Counted from the first letter of the stretch, positions 1 through 8,115 are shown. The stretch: DNA of 64,000 bases from Bordetella parapertussis (GCA_943331295.2 CALQLA020000009.1:58477-122476), one strand, 5' to 3'. The notes: a model not told the origin generated them from the sequence alone. Numbers and translations are program-made.

Positions 1-115
1 AGACGACCTTCAGCGAGAGGTCGAGGCCCTCGTCCCGAAAGAACCCCTGCGCGATGCCGAGCCGCAGCTGGATCGCTTCCTTGTCGGTGGGGATGCCGTA
101 TTCGATCGTTCGCAT
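1..115 (-). CDS. NMT1/THI5-like ABC substrate-binding protein, N-terminal fragment
   Basis: A leftward gene enters from the left edge; only its first 38 codons are present, from an ATG at 115. The visible protein begins MRTIEYGIPTDKEAI and continues with a GIAQGFFRDEGLDL stretch, which matches the opening strand and helix of NMT1/THI5-type binding proteins for nitrate, sulfonate or pyrimidine transporters. No signal peptide precedes this fold, so the product may be cytoplasmic or the true start may lie elsewhere; no upstream in-frame leader is obvious. It lies 80 bp downstream of the hydroxyacid dehydrogenase in the same orientation and is probably the last visible gene of the Rieske operon. 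The ligand cannot be deduced. Confidence 0.6.
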   Translation of the reverse strand, partial: MRTIEYGIPTDKEAIQLRLGIAQGFFRDEGLDLSLKVV

Positions 116-195
116 CGCGGTCCTCGTTCACCACCCGGCAGCAAGGCACGCATCGCGCGGAAACGTGGCGCGCCTCGCCGCGGGAGGGGGTGAAG

Positions 196-1350
196 CTAGT
201 ACTCCAGTTCGCGATCGACGATGTTGGCCAGCTTGCGGCCGGCCATGAACCGCTCCATCTGCCGGAACAGCAGGTCCAGGGTCTTCGGCGTGTAGCGCTC
301 GGTGTCGTCGGACGACGAATGCGGCGTGATGATGAGGTTCGGCGTCCGCCACAGCGGCGAGTCGGCCGGCAGGGGCTCGGGATCGAACACGTCGAGCACG
401 GCCGTCAGTTCGCGGCGCTCCAGGCGCTCGCGCAGCGCCTCGTAGTCGACCAGCGCCGCGCGGCTGTAGTTGAGGAGGCCCGCGCCCTTCTTCAGCAGCG
501 CGATCTCCTCGCGGCCGAGCAGCCGCTTGGTCTTCGTCGTCGCGGGCGTCGCGACCGCGACGAAGTCGGCGCGGGGCAGCAGCTTCGGCAGCGCGTCGGG
601 CGTGTGCATCTCGTCGACGCCGCGGCGCGGCCGGCCGGTGCGGCGCACGCCGATCACGTACATGCCGAACCGCTTTGCCCAGGTCGCGATGCCGCCGCCG
701 ACGCTTCCGACGCCGATCACCAGCAGCGTCTTGCCCTCGATTCCGCTGTTGAACAGCTGCTCCCACCGCCCTTGGCGCTGGTTCGTCACCATCTCCGGCA
801 GGCGGTTGTTGAGCATCAGGATCGCCATGATCGCGTATTCGTGCGCGCGCGCGCCGTGAATGCCGCGGTTGTTGGTGAACACCATCCGCGCGGGCAGCCA
901 GTCGAAGGGGATGAAGTGGTTGATGCCCGCGCCCGGCGCGTGGATCCAGCGCAGCTTCGGGGCGCGCTGTTCGAGGTTCGACCGGTCGAAGCGCCAGCCG
1001 AACAGGACGTCCGCGGTCGCGAGGTGCTCGTCGAGGCGATGGCCGTCGGTCTCCATCGTGATGCGCAGATGCTGCGCCACATGCGGAAATGCCTTCAGCG
1101 CGGCGTCGAGCCGGGCGGGGGTGACCTCGAACACCTCGCCGAGCTGGCTGTCGTTGTCGATGTGCAGGTGGATGCGCTCCCTGCCGGCGACGGCTCCCGC
1201 CCGCGGCCTCGGCCCGGACTCGCCGCCTGTGCCTCGGGCGAGCTTGCCGCCCGCGGTCGCGGCAGGAGCCCGCCTGGCGCCGGCCGTCGTGGTGGCGCTG
1301 CGCTTCTTGCCCGCGGTCGTGGTGTTGCCGGTACGCTTGCCGCTCGCCAT
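196..1350 (-). CDS. D-2-hydroxyacid dehydrogenase (NAD-dependent) with basic N-terminal tail
   Basis: This 384-residue protein belongs to the D-isomer-specific 2-hydroxyacid dehydrogenases, which reduce 2-keto acids or oxidise D-2-hydroxy acids with NAD(P)H. The Rossmann motif GVGSVGGG lies at about 213-220. The catalytic Arg, Glu and His are R297 (in NYSRAAL), E325 (in DPEPLPAD) and H344 (in TPHSSS). The substrate half occupies about 60-185. Residues 1 to about 57 are a low-complexity tail rich in Lys, Arg, Thr, Ala and Gly with a repeated TTTAG motif; it is not part of the enzyme fold. No better internal start with a ribosome site is seen, so the long form is kept. It lies downstream of the Rieske gene in the same direction. 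Its substrate is unknown; it could process a keto-acid product of the cluster. Confidence 0.85.
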   Translation of the reverse strand: MASGKRTGNTTTAGKKRSATTTAGARRAPAATAGGKLARGTGGESGPRPRAGAVAGRERIHLHIDNDSQLGEVFEVTPARLDAALKAFPHVAQHLRITMETDGHRLDEHLATADVLFGWRFDRSNLEQRAPKLRWIHAPGAGINHFIPFDWLPARMVFTNNRGIHGARAHEYAIMAILMLNNRLPEMVTNQRQGRWEQLFNSGIEGKTLLVIGVGSVGGGIATWAKRFGMYVIGVRRTGRPRRGVDEMHTPDALPKLLPRADFVAVATPATTKTKRLLGREEIALLKKGAGLLNYSRAALVDYEALRERLERRELTAVLDVFDPEPLPADSPLWRTPNLIITPHSSSDDTERYTPKTLDLLFRQMERFMAGRKLANIVDRELEY

Positions 1351-1393
1351 TCGTTGCCGCCTTAGGCCCGTTGCCTGGTGATATTGCAGGACC

Positions 1394-1430
1394 GCGGCCG
1401 GGTGCGCGCGATGCGCGCCACCCGGGCCGC
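1394..1430 (-). other. GC-rich intergenic stem-loop
   Basis: An imperfect inverted repeat (GCGGCC-GGGTG arms with small bulges) lies in the 85-bp gap between the Rieske gene and the dehydrogenase gene. No T-tract follows it on the leftward strand, so it looks like a processing or attenuation hairpin rather than a full terminator. Confidence 0.35.
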
Positions 1431-1435
1431 GTCGC

Positions 1436-2614
1436 TCAAACGCGTCGCAGCGACGCGCCGCGGTCGACCGTGTGCCCGATCCACCACTCGCCGAGCTTCG
1501 GGATCAGGTACTCGAGCGAGGACATCCGGCCCGGCATCGCCAGCGGCGAGTTGAGCCCGTTCTGCTGCAGCCGCGCGATCACGTTGTCCTCGCCGATCGA
1601 CTTGTCCCACCGCTTGTAGTAGTACTTCGCGCGTTCGGCGAAGTCCGGCAACGCGACGGTGGGCTTCGGGAAGCACGAGCCGACGACGACCCGCGTGCGG
1701 GTGGGGCCGAGCGGATGCAGCTCGATGTACCAGACGCAGTCGAGCGTCATCCCCAGCATCGTCGACGGGTTGATGCAGACGAAATTGGTGCCTTCGGCCG
1801 CGTGGCCGCTGATGCTGGGATTGAGCGGGAAGGCGTGCTTGCGGTCCTCCTCGAGCAGCGCGCGCGTTCCGGTGTGGCGCTCGCGCATGTTGAACCAGGC
1901 ACCCTTCGTCGGCACGTTGAAGTGGTCGACCTTGAGCAGGTTCAGGGTCGAGCCGTGCACGGTCGGGACGTGGTAGTCCTCCATCGCGTTCTCGATGTGG
2001 GTCTTCCAGTTGCAGTCGACCTCGTGGACCTTGATCCGCGTGAGCACCAGGTCCTCGCACTTGTAGGGCGCGAGCACGTCCGGCATGTCGCCCAGGTACT
2101 CGAGGAGCGAAGGCGCCCCGGGGTCGAAGTTCACGAAAAGGAATCCGCCCCAGGTGTCGACGCGGACCGGCAGCAGCCCGAACTCGCTCTTGTCGAACCC
2201 GACCGTTTGCTCCATGCCCGGGCAGCCCTTGAGCGCGCCGTCGAGGCCGTACACCCACGAGTGGTAGGGGCACTTGAGCCCGCGCGTGTTGCCGATGGTG
2301 TCGAGCATCTCGGCGTCGATCATCCGCGTGCCGCGGTGACGGCAGCTGTTGGCGAACGCCTTGATCGAACCATCCCGGTCGCGCAGGATGATCAGCGGCA
2401 CGCCGACGTAGTCGACGGCGAAGTGGTCGCCGACGTTCGGGATGCGGTCGGCGCGGCCAAGGAAGTTCCAGACCTTCATGAACATGTGCTTCACTTCCGC
2501 GCGATAGAACGCGTCGGTCGTGTAGCACTCGGGGGGCAGCGTCCACGCCTCGGTCGCGGGCTTCCGTATCCCGTCGTAGGTTCGCGGATCGAACAGTGCC
2601 GCGTCAGATTCCAT
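1436..2614 (-). CDS. Rieske non-haem iron oxygenase, alpha subunit
   Basis: A 392-residue oxygenase that would use electrons from a reductase to hydroxylate or dealkylate its substrate. The Rieske [2Fe-2S] ligands are C91/H93 (in SCRHRG) and C115/H118 (in CPYHSW). The mononuclear iron site is in MEDYHVPTVH at 211-220, with H215 and H220 as ligands. The acid that normally bridges the two metal sites aligns with E212 instead of the usual Asp. A Glu at this place is known from carnitine monooxygenase CntA and related quaternary-amine oxygenases. The start ATG at 2614 has an AGGAGG site five bases upstream; the frame stays open further upstream but that part is not Rieske-like. It is divergent from the creatininase-family gene. 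No beta subunit is present. Substrate unknown; an amine is suggested by neighbours. Confidence 0.88.
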   Translation of the reverse strand: MESDAALFDPRTYDGIRKPATEAWTLPPECYTTDAFYRAEVKHMFMKVWNFLGRADRIPNVGDHFAVDYVGVPLIILRDRDGSIKAFANSCRHRGTRMIDAEMLDTIGNTRGLKCPYHSWVYGLDGALKGCPGMEQTVGFDKSEFGLLPVRVDTWGGFLFVNFDPGAPSLLEYLGDMPDVLAPYKCEDLVLTRIKVHEVDCNWKTHIENAMEDYHVPTVHGSTLNLLKVDHFNVPTKGAWFNMRERHTGTRALLEEDRKHAFPLNPSISGHAAEGTNFVCINPSTMLGMTLDCVWYIELHPLGPTRTRVVVGSCFPKPTVALPDFAERAKYYYKRWDKSIGEDNVIARLQQNGLNSPLAMPGRMSSLEYLIPKLGEWWIGHTVDRGASLRRV

Positions 2615-2671
2615 GTGGCCTCCTGTGGCTGGATTTCGAATGCTTGATTGCCGGGTTGAATGCCGTTTGCA

Positions 2672-2684
2672 GAATATGATATAC
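2672..2684. promoter_or_regulatory. Candidate operator/-10 region in divergent Rieske-creatininase spacer
   Basis: The 211-bp spacer between the two divergent genes has an AT-rich island in an otherwise GC-rich sequence. Its core ATATGATAT is a 9-base palindrome and overlaps a plausible leftward -10 element for the Rieske operon. Such a TATAT-N-ATAT site would suit a GntR-type regulator, but no regulator gene is adjacent. The assignment is inferred from position and symmetry only. Confidence 0.35.
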
Positions 2685-2825
2685 ACGCTTCCAAGGCAAG
2701 TAAATTTCTTGTAGTGAAACATCGGCCGGCGGCAACGGGTGCGGCAATGCACCCGCCGGGAGGGCGCCGCGCCGGTGATGGGCGCGGCGCACCCGGGTGC
2801 CGGCAACCGCAGCGAGGAGCGATCG

Positions 2826-3605
2826 ATGGCAGGCAAGGCCGTACGTTGGGACGAACTGTCGTGGGAAGATGTCGCGGCGCTGCGCGACGGCGGCATCGAC
2901 ATGGTGATCCTGCCGGTCGGCGCGACCGAGCAGCACGGGCTGCACCTGCCGACCGGGGTCGACACCATCTCGGCGCGCGCCGTCGCGGAAGCTGTGTCGG
3001 CGCGGACCGGGATTCCGGTGCTCCCCGAACTGCCGTACGGCTGCTCGCTCGGTCATTCGACGAAGTGGCCGGGCACGCTCTCGCTGCGCCCGGAGACGCT
3101 TGCGCGGATCGTGCACGAGCTGGGGCAGCAGGTGCTGGCGTCGGGCTTCCGTCGGATGCTGCTGTTGAACGGCCACGTGACCAACTGGGCGCCGCTGCGC
3201 TGCGGGCTGGAGACGATCCGCGCCGACCTGCCGCAGATGCGGATCGCGCTCCGCTCGGTCTGGGAGCTCTCGCAGGAAGTGCACGCGTGGTACCACCGCG
3301 ACGGCGGCAGCAACTGGCACGCCAACGATGCCGAGACGTCGGTGATGCTTTCGCTGCGCCCGGATCTCGTGCGGATGGAGCGGGCGGTCGACGAGCCCGA
3401 TCGCTCGACCTGCTGTTTCTTTTCCTACACGGTCGACAAGGAGAGCGTGCACGGTGGCGTCGGCAAGCCGACGCAGGCCACCGCCGATCTCGGCCGCCGG
3501 ATACTCGAGTCGTGCGTCGAGTCCCTCTCCGGGCAGCTCGTCCGCGCGTTGAAGGAGCGCACGCCGCTGGAGGACTGGCTCGGCGTGCCGCCCGCGGTTT
3601 CCTGA
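2826..3605 (+). CDS. Creatininase-family amidohydrolase
   Basis: A 259-residue metal-dependent amidohydrolase of the creatininase family (creatininase, MftE, FAPy deformylase relatives). The metal-binding signature PVGATEQHGLHLPTGVD carries E35, H37 and D46, which match E34, H36 and D45 of Pseudomonas creatininase. NGHVTN supplies H117, and HANDAETS supplies H165 and E170. The start ATG at 2826 follows a GAGGAG ribosome site; the open frame begins earlier at 2739 but that extension is not family-like. The gene is followed after 57 bp by the glutamine-synthetase-like gene, so the two are likely co-transcribed. Within this cluster it could hydrolyse a gamma-glutamyl or other amide intermediate. 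The family is clear; the substrate is not. Confidence 0.88.
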   Translation: MAGKAVRWDELSWEDVAALRDGGIDMVILPVGATEQHGLHLPTGVDTISARAVAEAVSARTGIPVLPELPYGCSLGHSTKWPGTLSLRPETLARIVHELGQQVLASGFRRMLLLNGHVTNWAPLRCGLETIRADLPQMRIALRSVWELSQEVHAWYHRDGGSNWHANDAETSVMLSLRPDLVRMERAVDEPDRSTCCFFSYTVDKESVHGGVGKPTQATADLGRRILESCVESLSGQLVRALKERTPLEDWLGVPPAVS

Positions 3606-3662
3606 CTGCGCCGCGCTATCGCGACGGGCAGCTTTTTTCGTTCACTGGAGGGAATTGAGTTC

Positions 3663-5018
3663 ATGAATCAGGGATCGGATTCCAAGTCGTTCGGCGCAAC
3701 GCTCGAGCAGCAGGGCGTGAAGTACCTGCTGCCCACCTACGCCGACATGCACGGGGTGTCGAAGTCGAAGGTCGTTCCGGTCGCGCACTACGGGCGGATG
3801 ATGGGCGGCTCCGAGTTGTGCACGGGGGCGGCGGTCGACGGCGTGCCGCAGGAGGTCAGCGACGAGGAGATCTCCGCGCATCCCGATCCCGCTTCGTGCA
3901 CGGTGCTGCCGTGGCGGCCCGACACCGCGTGGTTCGCGAGCGACCTGTGGTGCGAGGGCAAGCCGTTCGAGCCGTGCAGCCGCAACATCCTCGGCCGCGT
4001 GCTCGCGGACGCCGCGAAGATGGGATACGGCGTGCACGCCGGCATCGAGGCGGAATTCTTCGTGCTGAAGGACGAGCCGGACGGCGGCTACGGCCCGGTC
4101 AACGCGCGGCACAACCTCGCGAAGCCCGCGTACGACGTCGCGCGGCTGATCGAGAACCTGCCGTGGCTGGGGGAACTCGTCGACGCGATGAACAAGCTCG
4201 ACTGGGGCGTCTACTCGTTCGACCACGAGGACGGGATCGGGCAGTTCGAGATCGATTTCAAGTACTTCGACGCATTGACCATCTCCGACCGGTACGTGTT
4301 CTTCCGGCTGATGGCCGACGAGATCGCGCGACGGCACGGCGCGTTCGCGAGCTTCATGGCCAAGCCGTTCGGCGACCGCGCCGGCAGCGGCGCGCATTTC
4401 AACATGTCCCTGTTCGACCCCGCCGACAAGCGCAACCTGTTCGAGTCCGCCGCCGACCCGCGCGGCTGTGGGCTGTCGGATCTCGGCTATCGGTTCATCG
4501 CCGGCGTGCTCAGGCACCTGCCGGCAATCTGCGCGGTGGTGGCGCCCACCGTCAACAGCTACAAGCGCCTGGTGCCCAAGGGCAGCATGCCGGGTTTCAC
4601 CTGGGCGCCGATCTTCGTCTGCTACGGCGGCAACAACCGGACGAACACGGTGCGCATCCCGCTTGGCGGCGGCCGCGTGGAACTGCGGCTCCCCGATGCT
4701 GCGTGCAACCCGTACCTGGGCCTCGCGATGACGGTTGCGGCGGGACTCGAGGGGATTCGCGAGGGGCTCGATCCCGGCGCCCCGCACGCCGAGAACATGT
4801 ACCTGAAGTCGCCGGCCGAGCTCGACACGCTCGGCGTCTCGATGCTGCCGCGTTCGCTGGACGAGGCGCTCGACGCGTTCGAGGCAGACCCGCTTTCCCG
4901 TGCCGTGATGGGCGACAAGATGTTCGGCGCCTGGCTGGAGTACAAGCGCGCCGAGTGGCACGCGTACTCGGTGCACGTCACCGACTGGGAAAAGCGGCGC
5001 TACCTCAAGATGTTCTGA
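3663..5018 (+). CDS. Glutamine-synthetase-like ligase (type III GlnT / gamma-glutamyl-amine ligase group)
   Basis: A 451-residue member of the glutamine synthetase superfamily that would couple glutamate to ammonia or to an organic amine with ATP. Metal-site residues are visible in GIEAEFFVL (E129, E131), GQFEID (E196) and GSGAHFNMSL (H245); the ATP/phosphate region KGSMPGFTWAP and an Arg-bearing NNRTNTVRIP follow. Its length and motifs fit the type III GlnT and gamma-glutamylmethylamide/putrescine ligase groups rather than housekeeping GlnA, and the usual adenylylation region is absent. A GGAGGG site lies 11-12 bases before the ATG. It overlaps the convergent binding-protein gene by 14 bp. 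Next to a Rieske oxygenase and an amidohydrolase it suggests amine activation by glutamylation, as in aniline degradation (AtdA1); this role is inferred. Confidence 0.85.
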   Translation: MNQGSDSKSFGATLEQQGVKYLLPTYADMHGVSKSKVVPVAHYGRMMGGSELCTGAAVDGVPQEVSDEEISAHPDPASCTVLPWRPDTAWFASDLWCEGKPFEPCSRNILGRVLADAAKMGYGVHAGIEAEFFVLKDEPDGGYGPVNARHNLAKPAYDVARLIENLPWLGELVDAMNKLDWGVYSFDHEDGIGQFEIDFKYFDALTISDRYVFFRLMADEIARRHGAFASFMAKPFGDRAGSGAHFNMSLFDPADKRNLFESAADPRGCGLSDLGYRFIAGVLRHLPAICAVVAPTVNSYKRLVPKGSMPGFTWAPIFVCYGGNNRTNTVRIPLGGGRVELRLPDAACNPYLGLAMTVAAGLEGIREGLDPGAPHAENMYLKSPAELDTLGVSMLPRSLDEALDAFEADPLSRAVMGDKMFGAWLEYKRAEWHAYSVHVTDWEKRRYLKMF

Positions 5019-6069
5019 TGGCGAGGCGGCCGGCCGACACCCGCGCTGCCAAGAGAAGCGCATGCAGCCTTTCGTAACCAGGCACGATGCCGTACTGGAG
5101 GCATCGCCCGAGGTCTGCGTCGAGGGTGTCCCATTGCATCGCTTCGAGCGCGTCGCGACCGATCGCCGCGAACACGGCGGGGTCGCGCATCTGCAGCACC
5201 GGGTTGGCGGCGCCTCCGGCCAGCGCGGCGCGTGCCGCGGCTTCAGGTCGCAGCAGGTAGGCGAGGAACGCCTCCGCCTCGGCCGGCTGCGCCGCGAACG
5301 CCAGCGCGGCGTTGACCTCGACGAATGCGATTGCTCCCTTGCCGCCGACCGGCCCGTGTCGCGGCGTGATGGCGCGCACCCGGGCGTGCCCCTCCAGGCG
5401 CGCGCAGGACGCCGTATAGATGCCACCACCGAGGTAGAAGTCGATCGCGCCGCTGACCAGCGCGCGATTGAGCGCGACGTGATCCCCTGTCACCATGCGG
5501 GCCGCGGAGAACCAGCGCTGCGCGGTGGCCGCAAACGCCCTGCACTCGGCGTCGCCGACGGGGATGAACGGATCGAAACCCGACGCCAGCGCGATGTGCA
5601 GCACGTTGAAGTCGTCATAGGCGAGGATGCCGTAGCGGCCGGCGTTACGGGGGTCGGCAGCCAGCGCGAAGCCCTGGTCCTCGGCCATCGCGACCGAGAC
5701 TGCGTCGCTGTCGACGACCAGGTTGAACGGTCCGAAGCGCTGGCACACGCCGATCGGCGCGCCGCCAGGGTCGATGCCCCACTGCGCGAGCGGGCGCCAC
5801 TCCGAAGGCAGCGCCGCCGTGTCCAGCACCGCGCCGAAGCGGTCCGGATCGAGCGCGCGGATCGTTCCGCGCGGGGCGAGCGCGTCGCGGACGAACGGGC
5901 TGTTAATATTCACGAGGTCCCACGCGCCGTCGCGGCGCAGCACGCGCTGCGCGGCGGCGAAATCCGACAGGTGGGTGTCGACGCGGACGCGGCAGTTCCG
6001 TTCGCGCTCGAACGGCGCCAGCACGTCCGGATCGTCGTAGCCTTCCCAACTCAACATGCCGACATGCAC
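5005..6069 (-). CDS. PotD-like extracellular-type solute-binding protein lacking a signal peptide
   Basis: About 354 residues with the fold of spermidine/putrescine or iron-type ABC binding proteins: an opening SWEGYDDPDVLAPFE strand-loop, a central YDDFNVLHIALASGFDP stretch and a late FLAYLLRPEAAA segment. There is no signal peptide, lipobox or Tat motif, which is unusual for this family. The frame opens at 6099 (ATG ATG). A GGAGGAG ribosome site sits six bases before an in-frame GTG at 6069, so translation more likely starts there. The gene runs against its neighbours and overlaps the 3' end of the ligase gene. No permease or ATPase lies nearby, so it may act as a cytoplasmic ligand-binding protein. 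The ligand is unknown. Confidence 0.75.
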   Translation of the reverse strand: MHVGMLSWEGYDDPDVLAPFERERNCRVRVDTHLSDFAAAQRVLRRDGAWDLVNINSPFVRDALAPRGTIRALDPDRFGAVLDTAALPSEWRPLAQWGIDPGGAPIGVCQRFGPFNLVVDSDAVSVAMAEDQGFALAADPRNAGRYGILAYDDFNVLHIALASGFDPFIPVGDAECRAFAATAQRWFSAARMVTGDHVALNRALVSGAIDFYLGGGIYTASCARLEGHARVRAITPRHGPVGGKGAIAFVEVNAALAFAAQPAEAEAFLAYLLRPEAAARAALAGGAANPVLQMRDPAVFAAIGRDALEAMQWDTLDADLGRCLQYGIVPGYERLHALLLAARVSAGRLAIRTS

Positions 6070-6134
6070 AGCAGTCTCCTCCAAGAAGGCTCTCATCATG
6101 CCTCACCCGCTACCCGACTGCAGGGCGCTCCGCG

Positions 6135-7379
6135 ATGACCGGGCTTGAGCGCGTGGTGATCGTCGGCGGCGGCCAGGCCGGCGCGCGCGCGGCGCAGGCG
6201 ATGCGCGCGGGGGGCTACACGGGCTCCATCGCCATCGTCGCGGAGGAGGGGCACCCGCCCTACCAGCGGCCGCCGCTGTCGAAGGCCGTGCTGACCGCGG
6301 CCGGAGGCTTCGATCAGGTCCGCATCCACGCCGAAGACTACTGCGTCACCGCCGGCATCGACGTTCTGCTGGGCAGCCCTGCGCGCGCAATCGATCGCGC
6401 TCGATGCGAGGTGCACGTGGCGGATGGCCGCATCCTCCCCTACGACCGCCTGCTGCTCGCAACCGGGGCACGGCCCCGGCGGATCGCCTTGCCGGGCGAC
6501 GACCTCGACGGCGTCCTGTATCTCCGCAGCTACGACGATGCGCAGGTGCTGCGTCGGCGGCTCGTCCCCGAAGCCCGCGTCGTCATCATCGGCGGCGGCT
6601 TCATCGGCCTCGAGGTCGCGGCGAGCGCGCGGGCGCTGGGCTGTGCAGTGACGGTGCTCGAGGCGGGGGACCGACTGATGGGTCGCGCCCTGGCCCCGGC
6701 AGTGGGCGACTGGTTCGCAGGCCTGCACCGGGAGCGCGGCGTCGACGTCAGGCTGGCGACGACGCCGGTCGGGTTTTCCGGCGCCGACAAGGTGGGCGCG
6801 GTCGTGCTGCCGGGCGGCGAGCGGATCCCGGCCGACCTCGTCGTCGTCGGCATCGGCATCGTGCCCAACGTCGAACTCGCGTCCGACGCGGGGCTGGAGA
6901 CCGCCAACGGCATTGTCGTCGACGTGCACTGCCGAACGTCCGACGAGCGAATCTTCGCCGCCGGGGATGTGACCAGCCAGCGGCATCCGGCGCTTGCCGG
7001 CCGGATTCGCCTCGAGTCCTACCAGAACGCGCAGGGCCAGGGCCTTGCCGCCGGCCGCAACGTCATTGGAATCGATACCCCCTATGTCGATCGGCTCTGG
7101 GTGTGGTCCGACCAGCACGGCGTGAACCTGCAGATGCTGGGCATGCCCGGCGCCGGCGACCGCCTCGTCTATCGCGGGGACCCGGCCTCCGGCGCATTCA
7201 CCGTGTTCTACATGCGCGGCCGGCGCATCGCCGCCGTCAACGCGATCAATACGGGCCGCGATCTCCGCCAGATCGAGGGCCTGATGGGCGCCGGGGTCGA
7301 CGTCGATCCCTGGCAGCTGGAAGACGCAGCCGTACGCTACCGTGATCTCATGCCGCCGGCGCCGGGGGCCGCCGCGTGA
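6135..7379 (+). CDS. FAD-dependent ferredoxin/rubredoxin-type reductase
   Basis: A 414-residue NAD(P)H:acceptor oxidoreductase of the BphA4/CamA/rubredoxin reductase class. The FAD-binding dinucleotide motif GGGQAG is at 11-16. The NAD-binding motif GGGFIG is at 153-158, followed by an acidic LEAG turn typical of NADH use. A second FAD contact, [10 protein letters not shown], lies at about 274-283, and the C-terminal dimerisation domain follows. It overlaps the flavodoxin gene by four bases (GTGA), so the two are translationally coupled. It probably passes electrons to the flavodoxin and then to the Rieske oxygenase. That partnership is inferred from gene order and from the absence of a ferredoxin gene. 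Confidence 0.87.
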   Translation: MTGLERVVIVGGGQAGARAAQAMRAGGYTGSIAIVAEEGHPPYQRPPLSKAVLTAAGGFDQVRIHAEDYCVTAGIDVLLGSPARAIDRARCEVHVADGRILPYDRLLLATGARPRRIALPGDDLDGVLYLRSYDDAQVLRRRLVPEARVVIIGGGFIGLEVAASARALGCAVTVLEAGDRLMGRALAPAVGDWFAGLHRERGVDVRLATTPVGFSGADKVGAVVLPGGERIPADLVVVGIGIVPNVELASDAGLETANGIVVDVHCRTSDERIFAAGDVTSQRHPALAGRIRLESYQNAQGQGLAAGRNVIGIDTPYVDRLWVWSDQHGVNLQMLGMPGAGDRLVYRGDPASGAFTVFYMRGRRIAAVNAINTGRDLRQIEGLMGAGVDVDPWQLEDAAVRYRDLMPPAPGAAA

Positions 7380-7843
7380 CGCCGATAACCATCCTTGTCG
7401 GCACGATGACCGGCAACGCGGAGTACGCGGCGGAAGAGGTGCAGAAGGTGTTGTGCGACGAGTGCGGCCGCGACGTCGAGTTCCTGCTCATGGACAAGCT
7501 GCGGCCGGATGTCTTCGAGCGGGGCGGGGTCTTCGTGATCTGCACCTCGACGTACGGCCAGGGCGACGTGCCGGAGAATGCGCAAGACCTCTACCGCGGG
7601 CTGTGCGAGCAGCGACCGGACCTCGGGCAGGTCCGCTACGCGGTGCTGGGGTTCGGCGACTCGACGTACTCCGACACCTTCAACTTCGGCGGCAGGCGCT
7701 TCGACGACATCCTGGCTGCACTGGGCGCGACCCGGCTGGGCGAGCGCGCGAAGCACGACGCGAGTTCCGCCGTGCCGGCGGAGGTCTTCGGCCGAGAATG
7801 GGTGCGCACCTGGTATGGCGTTGTCAGGGAATCGCTCGATTGA
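7376..7843 (+). CDS. Flavodoxin / MioC-like FMN protein
   Basis: A 155-residue single-domain flavodoxin. The FMN phosphate loop GTMTGNAE is at 9-16 and the isoalloxazine loop [13 protein letters not shown] begins at 56, close to MioC and to the flavodoxin domain of sulfite reductase. A GFGDST loop follows at about 92. The start is a GTG that overlaps the stop of the reductase gene, which implies tight co-expression. It most likely shuttles single electrons from the FAD reductase to a terminal oxygenase. A flavodoxin in this place instead of a 2Fe-2S ferredoxin is uncommon for Rieske systems. Confidence 0.85.
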   Translation: MTPITILVGTMTGNAEYAAEEVQKVLCDECGRDVEFLLMDKLRPDVFERGGVFVICTSTYGQGDVPENAQDLYRGLCEQRPDLGQVRYAVLGFGDSTYSDTFNFGGRRFDDILAALGATRLGERAKHDASSAVPAEVFGREWVRTWYGVVRESLD

Positions 7844-7895
7844 TCGATGGCGGGCGCGTTCAGCACCGCCGCCGCGCCGGAGCCCCGTCGACTAA

Positions 7896-8048
7896 GTACG
7901 GATTGCCGTGGCGCTGACGTTCGCCGGGCTGCTGGCGGAGCGCTGGTTCTTCCTCGCGCAGGCGAACCATCCGCCGAACCTTTACTACCAGGCGATTTCC
8001 GAGCGACGCCGAGCTCGCGCCTCAACCCTACCAAGAGCATGGGTTTGA
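7896..8048 (+). pseudogene. Relic of a DMSO-reductase anchor subunit (DmsC-like) C-terminus
   Basis: Downstream of the flavodoxin, and right after an in-frame TAA at 7893, a short frame encodes LLAERWFFLAQANHPPNLYY. This resembles the last membrane helix and C-terminal tail of DmsC-type membrane anchors of molybdoenzymes. It has no start codon or ribosome site, and the rest of the gene is missing. It is best read as the remnant of a deleted gene. The identification rests on this short motif only. Confidence 0.5.
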
Positions 8049-8087
8049 TCGCGCAAGAAGAATTTTTGGGCAGGTGCCTCCGTTCCA

Positions 8088-8115
8088 TTGACAGTGTCCG
8101 GACCCGGCGTAAACT
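8088..8115 (+). promoter_or_regulatory. Sigma-70 promoter of the subtilase gene
   Basis: A perfect -35 TTGACA (8088-8093) is followed after 16 bp by TAAACT (8110-8115). It lies 87 bp before the subtilase start and nothing else is encoded between them. Confidence 0.7.
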
